DNA of 64,000 bases from Beijerinckiaceae bacterium (GTDB taxonomy: Bacteria > Pseudomonadota > Alphaproteobacteria > Rhizobiales > Beijerinckiaceae), in the NCBI GenBank assembly GCA_947370975.1, contig CANBNG010000019.1, positions 21,373-85,372 on the forward strand, given 5' to 3'. Shown here in pieces: positions 1 to 8,376 of this stretch. Made by a program: the position numbers and the translations under genes. The notes below the pieces were generated by a model that searched no databases, was not told the origin of the DNA, and worked only from the letters and a program-made list of their open reading frames with translations. Position 1 is the stretch's first letter; every line of letters starts with the position of its first letter.

Positions 1-108
1 GCGCACCTGCCCGTCACCGCGCTCGTCGACCAATTCTATTCTGAAGTTCAGAAAATGGGCGGTCGCCGCTGGGATACGTCGAGCCTCATCAAGAGGCTCG
101 ACGCCTGA
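1..108 (+). CDS. C-terminal end of a 3-hydroxyisobutyrate dehydrogenase-like NAD(P)-dependent oxidoreductase (partial)
   Basis: Only the last 35 codons lie in the window; the frame is open from base 1 and stops at TGA 106-108. The visible peptide ends with VDQFYSEVQKMGGRRWDTSS followed by LIKRLDA. The combination of an aromatic-rich helix, a Gly-Gly turn and an RWDTSSLI tail is typical of the extreme C-terminus of the beta-hydroxyacid dehydrogenase family (3-hydroxyisobutyrate dehydrogenase, tartronate semialdehyde reductase). The Rossmann domain and catalytic lysine lie outside, so the substrate cannot be told. It converges on the caspase-fold gene with only three bases between the stop codons. 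Confidence 0.7.
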   Translation, partial: AHLPVTALVDQFYSEVQKMGGRRWDTSSLIKRLDA

Positions 109-111
109 GTT

Positions 112-2205
112 TTAGCAGGGACGCTGGCCCGGCCCGCCGCAATCACGCCGCTGCGGGGCGCGCTGTTGGGGCTGCGCCTGCGGCTGGGGCCGCTGCTGCT
201 GGACCTGCGGGGGCGGCGCCTGACGCATCTGCTGGGGCGGCGCTTGGCGCATCTGCTGGGGCGGCGCTTGGCGCATCTGCTGAGGCGGCGCTTGGCGCAT
301 CTGCTGAGGCGGCGCCTGGCGCATCTGCTGAGGCGGCGCCTGGCGCATCTGCTGAACTGGCGCCTGCTGGCGCACCTGCGGAGCCTGATAGGCGGGCTGC
401 GGGCGCTGCTGCTGATATTGCACCTGCGGCGCGCGATACGCCGGCTGCTGCTGGCGGGCCGGCGGCTGATAATGGTGCTCACGACCGGTCGCCTGCATCC
501 GGCGCTCAAGGCGCGGATCGATCCGCTGAGGAGCAGCGCTGCGTTGCGGCGATGTGCTGCGCTGCTGGGCCCCATAGGCTCCATAGGCATTGACGGGCCG
601 TTGCGGCGTGCGCGCCTCAGGCACGGGAAGCGGGCGCTGCTGGGATGCGCCATAACCGTTGCTGCGCGGCTGGTTCAGCGGCACTTGCGGCACGATTGGT
701 CGCTGTGCGCTGACAGGCGGGACAAACTGGCCAGAGGGCATGAGCGGACGCATCTGCGCCGGCTGCTGCTGCAGGCGGCCCCCTGACGAGGGCATGAAGG
801 TCGAGGGGCGACCCGGATCGCGCGGGGTGACGCCGCCTGGCAAAGGCACAGGCGCATTATAGACGCGCGGCGCAGAGCCCTGACGCCAGGAGCGCTGGCC
901 AGACATGGGAATCGGAATCGGAATTGGCAGGAAACCCGAGCCGACATGGCGAGGCGCTTGCAAATCCATGTAAGCCGGCGATTGCGCGGGCAGGAACCAG
1001 ACCGGGGCGCGCGGCGGCGCATAATAATCGTCAAACAGCACGACCGGGGAATCCACGATCTCGTATTCGACCCTCGGCGGCGGGGCGACATCGAAAACGT
1101 CATCCATGAAGCCGACCGGCACGTCATAGCCCGCCCCAATATTGGCAAGGCGGCGGCGGGCATCGGCGGCATGGGGGCCGTTGGGATAGCGATGCAGATA
1201 GGTCCAATAGGCAGAAGCGGTGTCGCTGGACACAGACCGACGCCAGGTCAAAGCCTCGCGGCGGGCCGCCAGCATGGCGCGCACACGCGGGCTCAGCGGA
1301 TCGTTTGGATAGGCGGTGAGGAAATCCTGATAGGCGCTGATCGTGTCGCGCGTCAGAGCCGCCGCATAGGCTTCCTCGACGGGCAGGTCGCGCAAGGCGC
1401 GCCCGCGCAAGTCAGGCATGGCGACGACAGGCTGCTCGGCCGACGCCGGGAAGAACAGGAAGGGCTCGGGCAGACGGGCTTCATCCCACGGCACCTGTGC
1501 GCCCCGCGTCGCTTCGCTCACGCGCAGGCGCGTGCGGGCAAAAATATCCTCAGGCCGTGCCCCGCCCTCGCGGATCATTTCCGCAAGCGCCTTGGCATAG
1601 ACGCCATAATCGCCCGTCTCATGCCGGCCGATGGTGCCCGGCGCGGCATTGAACGCGATCAGGGAGCCCGGACCCGGCTCCTGCAAGGCGAGCCCACCGG
1701 CAAGGCGCGGGCCTGAGGGGGCGAAAGGATTGTCGCGGGCGGCATCGAGCACGACGATACGGGCCTTCAGCGGCAATTCAGCCAGCGCGCGGGTGAAATC
1801 GGAAATCCGCAGGGCTTCCAGCGGCACGCTGGTGTCGCGGGGAATGCGCGCCTCGATGGGGGCAAAGTAATTCTCGCCCGCATATTGCAGGCCGTAGCCG
1901 CCGAGATAGACGAAGGCCACGGCATCGGGCCCGGCCATCGCTGCCTTGTCGAGGAAATCGCTGAAGGCGTGGCGCAGGGAGTCCTGATCGACATCGCGCG
2001 CCCCGGCGACCTCGAAGCCCGCCTCGGTGAGTGTCTGGGCAATCAGCCCGGCATCATTGGCAGGTGTAGCCAGCGCGCCGGCGCCATAGGCGCTGTTGCC
2101 GATTACCAGCGCGACGCGGGGCTCGGGCGTCTGGGCGCGAGCCACAGGCGCAAGGGCCAGCCAGCCGAACAATACGAAACCTGCAAGACCTTGAAGACGA
2201 TGCAT
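112..2205 (-). CDS. Secreted caspase-fold (peptidase C14-like) protein lacking the catalytic dyad, with a Gln/Pro-rich repeat tail
   Basis: 697 aa from ATG 2205; an in-frame GTG at 2241 would add 12 residues and spoil the signal peptide. Residues 1-24 are a Sec signal (hydrophobic core then VARAQ). Residues about 29-270 match the bacterial caspase/metacaspase p20 fold: RVALVIGNSAY near residue 30 and VVLDAARDNPF near 151. In active relatives the dyad sits in SGHG and LDAC; here these are LGGYG (Tyr104) and LDAA (Ala156), so both the His and the Cys are gone. Residues about 280-365 look like a short helical repeat region, followed by a low-complexity Pro/Gln-rich tail with six 8-residue repeats. 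It is probably a non-proteolytic scaffold or binding protein in the periplasm. The fold assignment is good; the role is unknown. Confidence 0.8.
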   Translation of the reverse strand: MHRLQGLAGFVLFGWLALAPVARAQTPEPRVALVIGNSAYGAGALATPANDAGLIAQTLTEAGFEVAGARDVDQDSLRHAFSDFLDKAAMAGPDAVAFVYLGGYGLQYAGENYFAPIEARIPRDTSVPLEALRISDFTRALAELPLKARIVVLDAARDNPFAPSGPRLAGGLALQEPGPGSLIAFNAAPGTIGRHETGDYGVYAKALAEMIREGGARPEDIFARTRLRVSEATRGAQVPWDEARLPEPFLFFPASAEQPVVAMPDLRGRALRDLPVEEAYAAALTRDTISAYQDFLTAYPNDPLSPRVRAMLAARREALTWRRSVSSDTASAYWTYLHRYPNGPHAADARRRLANIGAGYDVPVGFMDDVFDVAPPPRVEYEIVDSPVVLFDDYYAPPRAPVWFLPAQSPAYMDLQAPRHVGSGFLPIPIPIPMSGQRSWRQGSAPRVYNAPVPLPGGVTPRDPGRPSTFMPSSGGRLQQQPAQMRPLMPSGQFVPPVSAQRPIVPQVPLNQPRSNGYGASQQRPLPVPEARTPQRPVNAYGAYGAQQRSTSPQRSAAPQRIDPRLERRMQATGREHHYQPPARQQQPAYRAPQVQYQQQRPQPAYQAPQVRQQAPVQQMRQAPPQQMRQAPPQQMRQAPPQQMRQAPPQQMRQAPPQQMRQAPPPQVQQQRPQPQAQPQQRAPQRRDCGGPGQRPC
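225..359. repeat. 24-bp tandem repeat inside the caspase-fold gene
   Basis: Near-identical 24-base units start at 225, 249, 273, 297, 321 and 345 (core gcatctgctgrggcggcgc). Read on the minus strand each encodes the octapeptide APPQQMRQ. The units differ mainly at two positions (g/a and t/c), with neighbouring units most alike, which suggests stepwise slippage or unequal crossing-over. The copy number is likely to vary between strains. Confidence 0.9.
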
Positions 2206-2268
2206 AAGAAATTTCCCCGAAGCTTTACTTATGCATTTCACGAGTCTTTACCTGAACACAAGATGAAC

Positions 2269-2898
2269 TCACACGAGCCGCGCAACCTCGGCCCGCAATT
2301 GCGGCAGAAGCTCGGTCTCAAACCACGGGTTTTTCTTGAGCCAGCCGGTATTTCGCCACGAAGGATGGGGCAGCGGGATGACGCGCGGTGTTCCGCCTGA
2401 AAAATCCCGCCAGCGGCGCACCGTCTGCGTCATGGGCTCACGCCGGGTGGCGAGGCCAAGCCGGGCGAGATGATAATCCTGGGCATAGCCGCCCACAGTG
2501 AGCACGGTCTCGACCCGGGGCAGCAGCGCGAACAATCGATCGTGCCAGTGGCGCGCGCATTCGCGGCGCGGCGGCAGATCGGCCCCTGCCCCATCATAGC
2601 CCGGAAAACAGAAGCCCATCGGCGCGAAGGCAATGCGGCGCGTATCGTAGAAGGTAGCGGCATCGACCCCCATCCAGTCGCGCAGGCGATCCCCGGAGCG
2701 ATCGTCGAAGGGCAGCCCGCTGGCATGGACGCGAATGCCCGGCGCCTGGCTTGCAACCAGCAGGCGCGCGGTCTGCGTCACCCGCACCACGGGCCGGGGC
2801 TCGTGGGGGAGCGGATGTGCGCCCAGCGGCGCATCCTTGCAGATGCGGCAGGCGCCGATATCACGCAGCAGCGCATCGAGGGAGAGCGTCCCGGTCAT
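2269..2898 (-). CDS. Uracil-DNA glycosylase family protein
   Basis: 209 aa from ATG 2898, chosen because AGGA lies just upstream; the upstream TTG at 2928 has no such support. Expected to remove uracil or related damaged bases from DNA. Visible signatures: an N-terminal CRIC (Cys-x2-Cys), a motif-A-like region (QAPGIRVHASGLPFDDRSGD) and the motif-B-like LPHPSWRN near the C-terminus. A second Cys pair (GFC...ECARHW, 16 residues apart) resembles the 4Cys iron-sulfur arrangement of family 4/5 enzymes, although the canonical motif A is altered. Subfamily is uncertain. It stands alone, with about 60 bases to the caspase-fold gene downstream and a shared regulatory gap with the divergent sensor kinase. 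Confidence 0.8.
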   Translation of the reverse strand: MTGTLSLDALLRDIGACRICKDAPLGAHPLPHEPRPVVRVTQTARLLVASQAPGIRVHASGLPFDDRSGDRLRDWMGVDAATFYDTRRIAFAPMGFCFPGYDGAGADLPPRRECARHWHDRLFALLPRVETVLTVGGYAQDYHLARLGLATRREPMTQTVRRWRDFSGGTPRVIPLPHPSWRNTGWLKKNPWFETELLPQLRAEVARLV

Positions 2899-2928
2899 GG
2901 GTTCCTGCGAGTTTCGGGGAGATTTCAA

Positions 2929-3183
2929 GTGCGAGGGTTAACGCGCGCGGCGCGTCGGGGCAAGATCGAGCAGGCTTCACCATGCGGGCCAGGCTGCGAA
3001 CAAGAAGCTGCAAAATGGGCGTTTTTATGCTCGACGACACCCCTTAACGGGGGTGGAAATGGCCCCCGGAAGGGGGCGCAAAAGCTTAAAACTCGAAATT
3101 TTCGACAACCGGCCCGTTAAACTTTCCCCTTCATCTTCGGCATCGGTTTTTCTGGGTGTTCTCCAGATTGTGTTGCGTGTGTC
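2929..3183. promoter_or_regulatory. Divergent intergenic region with a short GC hairpin
   Basis: This 255-base gap separates the leftward UDG-family gene from the rightward sensor kinase and should hold both promoters. The only clear structure is a perfect 6-bp stem with a GGAA loop at 3062-3077 (GCCCCC/GGGGGC). It has no U-tract, so it is not a convincing intrinsic terminator. I saw no confident -35/-10 pair. Confidence 0.3.
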
Positions 3184-4725
3184 ATGAGTGAAATCACAGC
3201 CGAGATGATCGAACGGGGGCGCGGGGTTGATCCTGCTTTCATCGCCCGCAAGAAGCGCATCTCCTCGCGTGTGCGCGAGGCGCGCGAACGGCTGACCTCA
3301 TCGGGCACGGGGCACCGCGCTTTCGATCTCGAATTGCTCCGGCTTTTTGCCCAAAGCCGCATGACCTCCATTCCCGCGCTCGCCCTCATCGGGCTTGGCG
3401 TTGCGAGCATGGCCTTCATGTGGGTGCCCGACACGGAGGTGCTCGTCTGGCTTGGCCTGATCTGGTCCTGCCAGCTGATTTCCTTCAAGACCGCCAAGCG
3501 CCTTCTCGAACTGCCAGACACACATATCAACGTGCTGTTCTGGCGTCGTCGCTTTGTGGCGACCGAGGTCTGTCAGGGCATGGTCTGGGCCATGCTGACC
3601 GTGCTCTTTCTCGATGTGGCAGATTCCAACGCGCGCATTTTCGTGCTCTTCGTGCTGATGCTCAGCGCAGCACTGATGTCGCTGGTCTCGGCCACTGTTC
3701 CGCTCGCTGTCTATGCGGGCCTCGTGCCGACCACCATCGCCGTTCTGCTTTACATGCATCCGATCTGGCAGGCCGAGGCGTGGCCCTTGTCGCTTCTGGC
3801 CTGTGGCGCACAATTCTTTTTTATCGTTCTGGCGCAGCGACTTTATGCGACCAGTCTCTCCAGCCTGTCCTTCAGGCTTGAAAAAGACATGCTCATCGCC
3901 GAGCTCGAACAGGCAAAGTCGAATTCCGATGAAGCGCGCCGCCGCGCCGAAGAAGCCAATCTCGCCAAATCACGGTTCCTCGCCACCATGAGCCACGAGT
4001 TGCGCACGCCGCTCAATGCCATTCTGGGTTTTTCCGAAGTGATGAAGGGCGAGATGTTTGGAACCCATGGCGTGCCCGCCTACAAGGATTATTCCAACGA
4101 CATTCATTCGAGCGGCCAGCATCTGCTGATGCTCATCAATGAAATTCTCGATCTCTCGCGCGTCGAGGCCGGGCGTTACGACCTGCGCGAAGAGCCGGTC
4201 TCGCTCGCCGATGTCGTCGAGGATTGCCTGCATCTCATGTCGCTGCGCGCACAAAAGCGCGACATCAAAATTTCCGAAGCGATCGAAGTTTCCCTGCCGC
4301 GGCTGTGGGGTGACGAGCGCGCCTTGCGCCAGATCGCGCTCAATCTTCTGACCAACGCCATCAAGTTCACGCCGCAAGGCGGGCACGTCACGCTCAAATG
4401 CGGCTGGACGCAGAGCGGCGGGCAATATCTCTCCATCCGCGACACGGGCCCCGGCATTCCACCCCATGAAATTCCGATTGTCATGTCCTCGTTTGGACGC
4501 GGAACGCTGGCGCAGAAAAATGCCGACGAGGGCTCGGGCCTTGGCCTGCCCATCGTGAAGGGGCTTGTCGAATTGCATGGCGGCACGTTCAACATCGTGT
4601 CCGAACTGCGGGTTGGCACGGAAGTTACCGTGATCTTCCCGGCCGAGCGCGTGATCGATGCCAATGCGACCCATCCCGAGCGGCGCAGGCCCGAGGGCCG
4701 CAGCTTTGCGCGTCAGGCGGCCTGA
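3184..4725 (+). CDS. Membrane sensor histidine kinase, PleC/DivJ type
   Basis: 513 aa. Residues about 1-55 are charged and probably cytoplasmic. Residues about 58-220 hold five to six hydrophobic segments, forming an integral sensor domain without an obvious PAS fold. A short coiled coil (about 235-262) leads to the HisKA domain, with phosphoacceptor His271 in TMSHELRTPLNAILGFSE. The HATPase_c domain follows (N box LLTNAIKFTP, G1 DTGPGIP, G2 GSGLGLPIV). There is no receiver domain, so it should phosphorylate a separate regulator. The H-box is typical of alphaproteobacterial PleC/DivJ/PdhS kinases that feed DivK or PleD, but partner and signal cannot be read here. No response regulator is adjacent. 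No good Shine-Dalgarno precedes the ATG. Confidence 0.85.
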   Translation: MSEITAEMIERGRGVDPAFIARKKRISSRVREARERLTSSGTGHRAFDLELLRLFAQSRMTSIPALALIGLGVASMAFMWVPDTEVLVWLGLIWSCQLISFKTAKRLLELPDTHINVLFWRRRFVATEVCQGMVWAMLTVLFLDVADSNARIFVLFVLMLSAALMSLVSATVPLAVYAGLVPTTIAVLLYMHPIWQAEAWPLSLLACGAQFFFIVLAQRLYATSLSSLSFRLEKDMLIAELEQAKSNSDEARRRAEEANLAKSRFLATMSHELRTPLNAILGFSEVMKGEMFGTHGVPAYKDYSNDIHSSGQHLLMLINEILDLSRVEAGRYDLREEPVSLADVVEDCLHLMSLRAQKRDIKISEAIEVSLPRLWGDERALRQIALNLLTNAIKFTPQGGHVTLKCGWTQSGGQYLSIRDTGPGIPPHEIPIVMSSFGRGTLAQKNADEGSGLGLPIVKGLVELHGGTFNIVSELRVGTEVTVIFPAERVIDANATHPERRRPEGRSFARQAA

Positions 4726-4813
4726 AGGGCTTGCCAGGATGTGACTGGCCTTTGTGCGCACGCGCCCTATTCTTCGAGGGGTAGATGCCGCTTCAAAACA
4801 AAGGTCGCCGCAC

Positions 4814-6364
4814 ATGAATGTTCGCGTTCTTGCACTCATGTGTGCAGCCATGATCGCCTTGCCCCCGCTGGCCGTGCAAGCCCAACAGCCCGAGCACGAA
4901 CAGAGCCAGACGCCGCCCGAGGCACGGAGCGCTTCACCAGAGCGGCGCGCTGCCCCGCCCGCAGCGCCCAATGGCGAGCGCCTGAAGCCCCTGCCCGCCA
5001 ATGCCACAACCCATCACAAGATGAGCCTTGGCGGGCGCGATCTCGCCTTCACCGCAACCGCTGGCACAATCCGCCTCTATGATGCGCAACAGGGCGCGCC
5101 GCAGGCCGATATTGCCGTCCTGCATTTCCGCCGCGACGAGACAGATCTCGCGAAGCGGCCCGTGACCTTCGTCTTCAACGGTGGCCCGGGCTATGCGTCG
5201 GCCTGGCTCAACCTCGGCGCGCTTGGCCCGTGGCGTTTGCGCATGGATAAGGAGAGCGCCTTTCCGTCGGCCCCGCCGATCACATTCGACAATGCCGAAA
5301 CATGGCTCGAATTTACCGATCTCGTTTTCATCGATCCGCCGGCCACGGGCTACAGTCGCATTCTTGGCAATGAGGACGTGCGCAAGCGCTTCTTCAGCGT
5401 CGATGGCGACATTGATGTGCTGGCGGCCACCATCCGCCGATGGGTGGAAGAAAACGACCGCATGATCTCGCCCAAGTTTATTGCGGGCGAAAGCTATGGC
5501 GGGTTTCGCGCGCCCAAACTCGCCCATGCCTTGCAAACCGATCAGGGCATCGGCATTGCCGGTCTGGTGATGATTTCGCCGGTGCTCGATTTCGGCCGTT
5601 TCAATTCACGCAACGGCCTGCTCGATCATGTCGCGCGCCTGCCTTCCTACACCGCCGCCGCGCGGCTGATGAAGGGCGAGAGCGTGACGCGCGAACAGCT
5701 CGCCGATGTCGAAGCCTATGCGCGCGGCGATTTTCTGGCCGAGCTGATGCGCGGCGTGAAAGATGGCGCGGTGCTTGACCGTATGAGCGCGCGCGTGGCC
5801 GCGCTCACCGGGCTTGATGGCGATCTCGTGCGCAAGCTTGCTGGCCGCGTGCCGCCCAACGTGTTCCTGCGCGAATCCTACCGCAACGTGCAGCGCATCG
5901 GCAGCCAATATGATGCGACTGTGGCAGGGCTCGATCCCGCGCCTTTTGCCACGCGCAGCGATGGCGAAGACCAGATGCGGCTTGGCCTGCACGCGCCCAT
6001 CGTCTCGGCCATGGTCGCGCTCTATCACGACAAGCTGAATTGGAAGGTCGAGGGCGCGCGCTATGCCTTCATGAGCGAACAGGCCACGCGGCAATGGGAT
6101 TGGGGGCATGGCGGCGCGGAGGCGGTAAGCGCGTTGCGCCAGTCGCTCGCGCTCGATCCCGCCATGCGCGTGCTCATCGTGCATGGCATGACGGATGTGG
6201 TGACGCCCTATCTAGAAACGCAAATGGTGCTCGACCAATTGCCAGATTACGGCGATCCCGCCCGCCTGCGTTTCAGGCTCTATGGCGGCGGCCACATGTT
6301 CTATTCACGCGACGAAGCGCGCCGCCAGTTCCGTGACGACGCGCGCGCGATCTACGTGAAGTGA
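4814..6364 (+). CDS. Secreted serine carboxypeptidase, peptidase family S10
   Basis: 516 aa. ATG 4814 was chosen over the upstream ATG 4754 because it starts a clean signal peptide (MNVRVLALMCAAMIALPPLA, then VQAQ) with AAGG upstream. Expected to act in the periplasm or outside the cell, releasing C-terminal residues from peptides. The alpha/beta-hydrolase triad is visible: nucleophile Ser227 in GESYGG, Asp461 in GMTDVVTPY and His494 in GGGHMFY. The oxyanion region FNGGPGYAS lies near residue 120. An acidic Gln/Pro-rich linker follows the signal peptide. Length fits bacterial S10 members. It appears to be a single-gene unit ending just before a dispersed palindromic repeat. Confidence 0.9.
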   Translation: MNVRVLALMCAAMIALPPLAVQAQQPEHEQSQTPPEARSASPERRAAPPAAPNGERLKPLPANATTHHKMSLGGRDLAFTATAGTIRLYDAQQGAPQADIAVLHFRRDETDLAKRPVTFVFNGGPGYASAWLNLGALGPWRLRMDKESAFPSAPPITFDNAETWLEFTDLVFIDPPATGYSRILGNEDVRKRFFSVDGDIDVLAATIRRWVEENDRMISPKFIAGESYGGFRAPKLAHALQTDQGIGIAGLVMISPVLDFGRFNSRNGLLDHVARLPSYTAAARLMKGESVTREQLADVEAYARGDFLAELMRGVKDGAVLDRMSARVAALTGLDGDLVRKLAGRVPPNVFLRESYRNVQRIGSQYDATVAGLDPAPFATRSDGEDQMRLGLHAPIVSAMVALYHDKLNWKVEGARYAFMSEQATRQWDWGHGGAEAVSALRQSLALDPAMRVLIVHGMTDVVTPYLETQMVLDQLPDYGDPARLRFRLYGGGHMFYSRDEARRQFRDDARAIYVK

Positions 6365-6375
6365 TCGGGCGCCCG

Positions 6376-6422
6376 CTTCTCCCTGAGGGAGAAGCTGTCT
6401 GCGAAGCAGACTGATGAGGGGT
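6376..6422 (+). repeat. Dispersed intergenic palindromic (REP-like) repeat, copy 1
   Basis: The stretch runs cttctccctgagggagaag followed by ctgtctgcgaagcagactgatgagggg. It contains two imperfect hairpins (TCTCCC/GGGAGA and GTCTGC/GCAGAC) and ends in TGATGAGGGG. The same architecture in opposite orientation is found at 25188-25234. Such elements are common between genes in Hyphomicrobiales. Here it lies between the S10 peptidase stop and the cobT stop, so it could act as a bidirectional transcript end. Confidence 0.7.
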
Positions 6423-6436
6423 TACTAAGAGGGTTA

Positions 6437-7459
6437 TCAGCCCTCACGCCCCGGCACATGCGCCTGCGCGAAGGTCGCCATGTCGCGGTGACAGGCGAGT
6501 GCGGCTTTCAGCAGGCCTGCGGCAAGGGCTGCGCCCGAGCCTTCGCCCAGACGCATGCCGAGATCGAGCATCGGCGCCTTGCCGATTCGGCGCAGCACTT
6601 CGACATGCGCGCCTTCCGCCGACACGTGGCCTGCAATGCAATGATCGAGCGCAGTGTCATCGATGGCATGCAGCAGCGCTGCGGCGGCTGTTACGACATA
6701 GCCATCGAGAATGACCGGGATGCGCTCCATGCGCGCGGCCATGATAGCCCCGGCAAGGGCCGCGATTTCGCGCCCGCCGAGACGGCGCATGATTTCCAGC
6801 GGATCGGAGAGATGGCCCTCGTTGAGCGCGATAGCGCGCTCGACCGCATCGATCTTGCGGGCAAGGCCCGCATCGTCGACGCCAGTGCCCCGTCCCACCC
6901 AATCGGCCGCCGTGCCGCCGTAAAGCGCATGATAGATGGCAGCCGCAATCGTCGTGTTGCCGATACCCATTTCGCCAAGGCACAGCAGATCCGTGCCGCC
7001 AGCAATTGCCTCCATGCCAAAGGCGAAGGTCGCCGCGCAGGCGGCTTCATCCATGGCGGGTTCCTGCGTGATGTCCTTGGTCGGATAATCGAGGGCCAGC
7101 TCGAAGACCTTCAGGCCAATGTCGTAGGTGGCGCAGATCTGGTTGACAGCAGCCCCGCCGGCGGCAAAATTTTCGAGCATGGCGCGGGTGACGGCGGGCG
7201 GAAAAGCGCTGACCCCTTGGGCCACCACGCCATGATTGGCGGCAAAAACCGCAACCAGGGGCCGCAGGATGGTCGGCTTGGACTTGCCCTGCCAGGCAGC
7301 GAGCCATTCGACGCAGGACTCGAGGCGACCCAGCGCACCGGCGGGCTTGGTGAGTTGGGCATCGCGCGCGCGCACCTCCTCCACCATCGGCGTCGCAGCC
7401 TCGGGCATTTGCAGGAACAGATTGCGGATATCGTCGAAAGGCAGGCCGGTGGCGGACAT
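6437..7459 (-). CDS. cobT: Nicotinate-nucleotide--dimethylbenzimidazole phosphoribosyltransferase
   Basis: 340 aa, the usual length. It activates the lower-ligand base of cobalamin: NaMN + 5,6-dimethylbenzimidazole gives alpha-ribazole phosphate. Family landmarks include ANHGVVAQGVSAFP near residue 90, GEMGIGNTTIAAA near 175 and the C-terminal LGEGSGAALA with the general-base Glu. It is divergently arranged with cobS, which uses the downstream product alpha-ribazole, across an 83-base gap. No cobalamin riboswitch or B12 box is visible in that gap, so control is probably at a simple promoter or constitutive. Confidence 0.95.
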   Translation of the reverse strand: MSATGLPFDDIRNLFLQMPEAATPMVEEVRARDAQLTKPAGALGRLESCVEWLAAWQGKSKPTILRPLVAVFAANHGVVAQGVSAFPPAVTRAMLENFAAGGAAVNQICATYDIGLKVFELALDYPTKDITQEPAMDEAACAATFAFGMEAIAGGTDLLCLGEMGIGNTTIAAAIYHALYGGTAADWVGRGTGVDDAGLARKIDAVERAIALNEGHLSDPLEIMRRLGGREIAALAGAIMAARMERIPVILDGYVVTAAAALLHAIDDTALDHCIAGHVSAEGAHVEVLRRIGKAPMLDLGMRLGEGSGAALAAGLLKAALACHRDMATFAQAHVPGREG

Positions 7460-7542
7460 GAAATTCCCGAAGTTTGATCTGGGGCTCTCTTAAAGCGACT
7501 GGACCGTTGAGGGAAGCGCGCGCTTCGTGCCATGGTCAAGCC

Positions 7543-8346
7543 ATGACCTCGCTCCCCGCCCGCCTCATGGCCGATCTGCTCGCCTGCATGCGCTTCTATT
7601 CGCGCCTGCCCGTCCCCGTGCTGCGGTTTGAGGCCGCACCCTATGCAATGCTCGATTTCGCGCGCTCCATCCGGGTTCTGCCGCTGGCCGGCGCTCTGAT
7701 CGGCTGCGTCGGCGCTCTGGCGCTGCTTGGCGCGGATGCGGTGGGCCTGCCGCCGCTGACAGCCGCCGCCCTGGCACTGGCCACCCTGCTGCTCACCACA
7801 GGGGCGTTCCATGAGGACGGGCTGGCCGATTCCGCCGACGGACTTGGCGGCGGGGCGACAATCGCCCGCAAGCTGGAAATCATGAAGGACAGCCGCATCG
7901 GCACTTTTGGGGGCGCGGCGCTGGTCTCCTCGCTCTTGCTGCGCACCACGCTCATCGCCGAATTGCTGATGCGCTTTGGCTCGGGTCGTGCGGCGCTTCT
8001 GATCATTGCCGCCAATGCCGCTTCGCGCGTGGCAGCGCTCACGCCCCATTACCTGCTGCCGCCCGCCCGCACCGATGGCGCGGCCTGGGCTGCGGCGCGC
8101 CCCCTGCCCGCCACGCTTGCCATGGCGGGCGGGCTCGCCCTGCTGATCGTGCTCGCCACCGCCCTTGCCGGGCTCCCGCCGGGCGCCTTGGTGCTGGGGC
8201 TTGTCGCCATGCTTCTGGGCGCGGGCGCAATGACCGAGATTGCGCGCCGCCAGATCGGCGGCCAGACCGGCGATATTGCCGGGGCCTCGCAACAAATTGC
8301 GGAAATCGCCTTTTTCTGTGTGCTGGCGAGCCGTTTGGCCCTTTGA
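7543..8346 (+). CDS. cobS: Adenosylcobinamide-GDP ribazoletransferase (cobalamin synthase)
   Basis: 267 aa from ATG 7543; the open frame extends to 7474 but the added residues are not family-like. It joins adenosylcobinamide-GDP and alpha-ribazole to make cobalamin at the inner membrane. The family signature HEDGLADSADGLGGG is near residue 89, followed by KLEIMKDSRIGTFG with the conserved acidic and basic residues. Five to six hydrophobic segments are spread over the rest. Its partner cobT is divergent next to it. The DUF1289 mini-gene follows 30 bases downstream in the same direction and may be co-transcribed. Confidence 0.95.
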   Translation: MTSLPARLMADLLACMRFYSRLPVPVLRFEAAPYAMLDFARSIRVLPLAGALIGCVGALALLGADAVGLPPLTAAALALATLLLTTGAFHEDGLADSADGLGGGATIARKLEIMKDSRIGTFGGAALVSSLLLRTTLIAELLMRFGSGRAALLIIAANAASRVAALTPHYLLPPARTDGAAWAAARPLPATLAMAGGLALLIVLATALAGLPPGALVLGLVAMLLGAGAMTEIARRQIGGQTGDIAGASQQIAEIAFFCVLASRLAL

Positions 8347-8376
8347 GACCGGCGCGCGCCGTCCTAGAGAGGGCAG

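Noticed and set aside
166..786. Long plus-strand open frame rich in Leu/Arg over the caspase-fold gene's tail
   Set aside because: It is the antisense image of the Gln/Pro repeat region; no ribosome site and extreme composition.
3062..3077. Intrinsic terminator in the gap before the first kinase
   Set aside because: A good short stem exists but no U-tract on either side, and neither flanking gene ends there.
7460..7542. Cobalamin riboswitch between cobT and cobS
   Set aside because: The gap is only 83 bases and has no B12 box or room for the aptamer.
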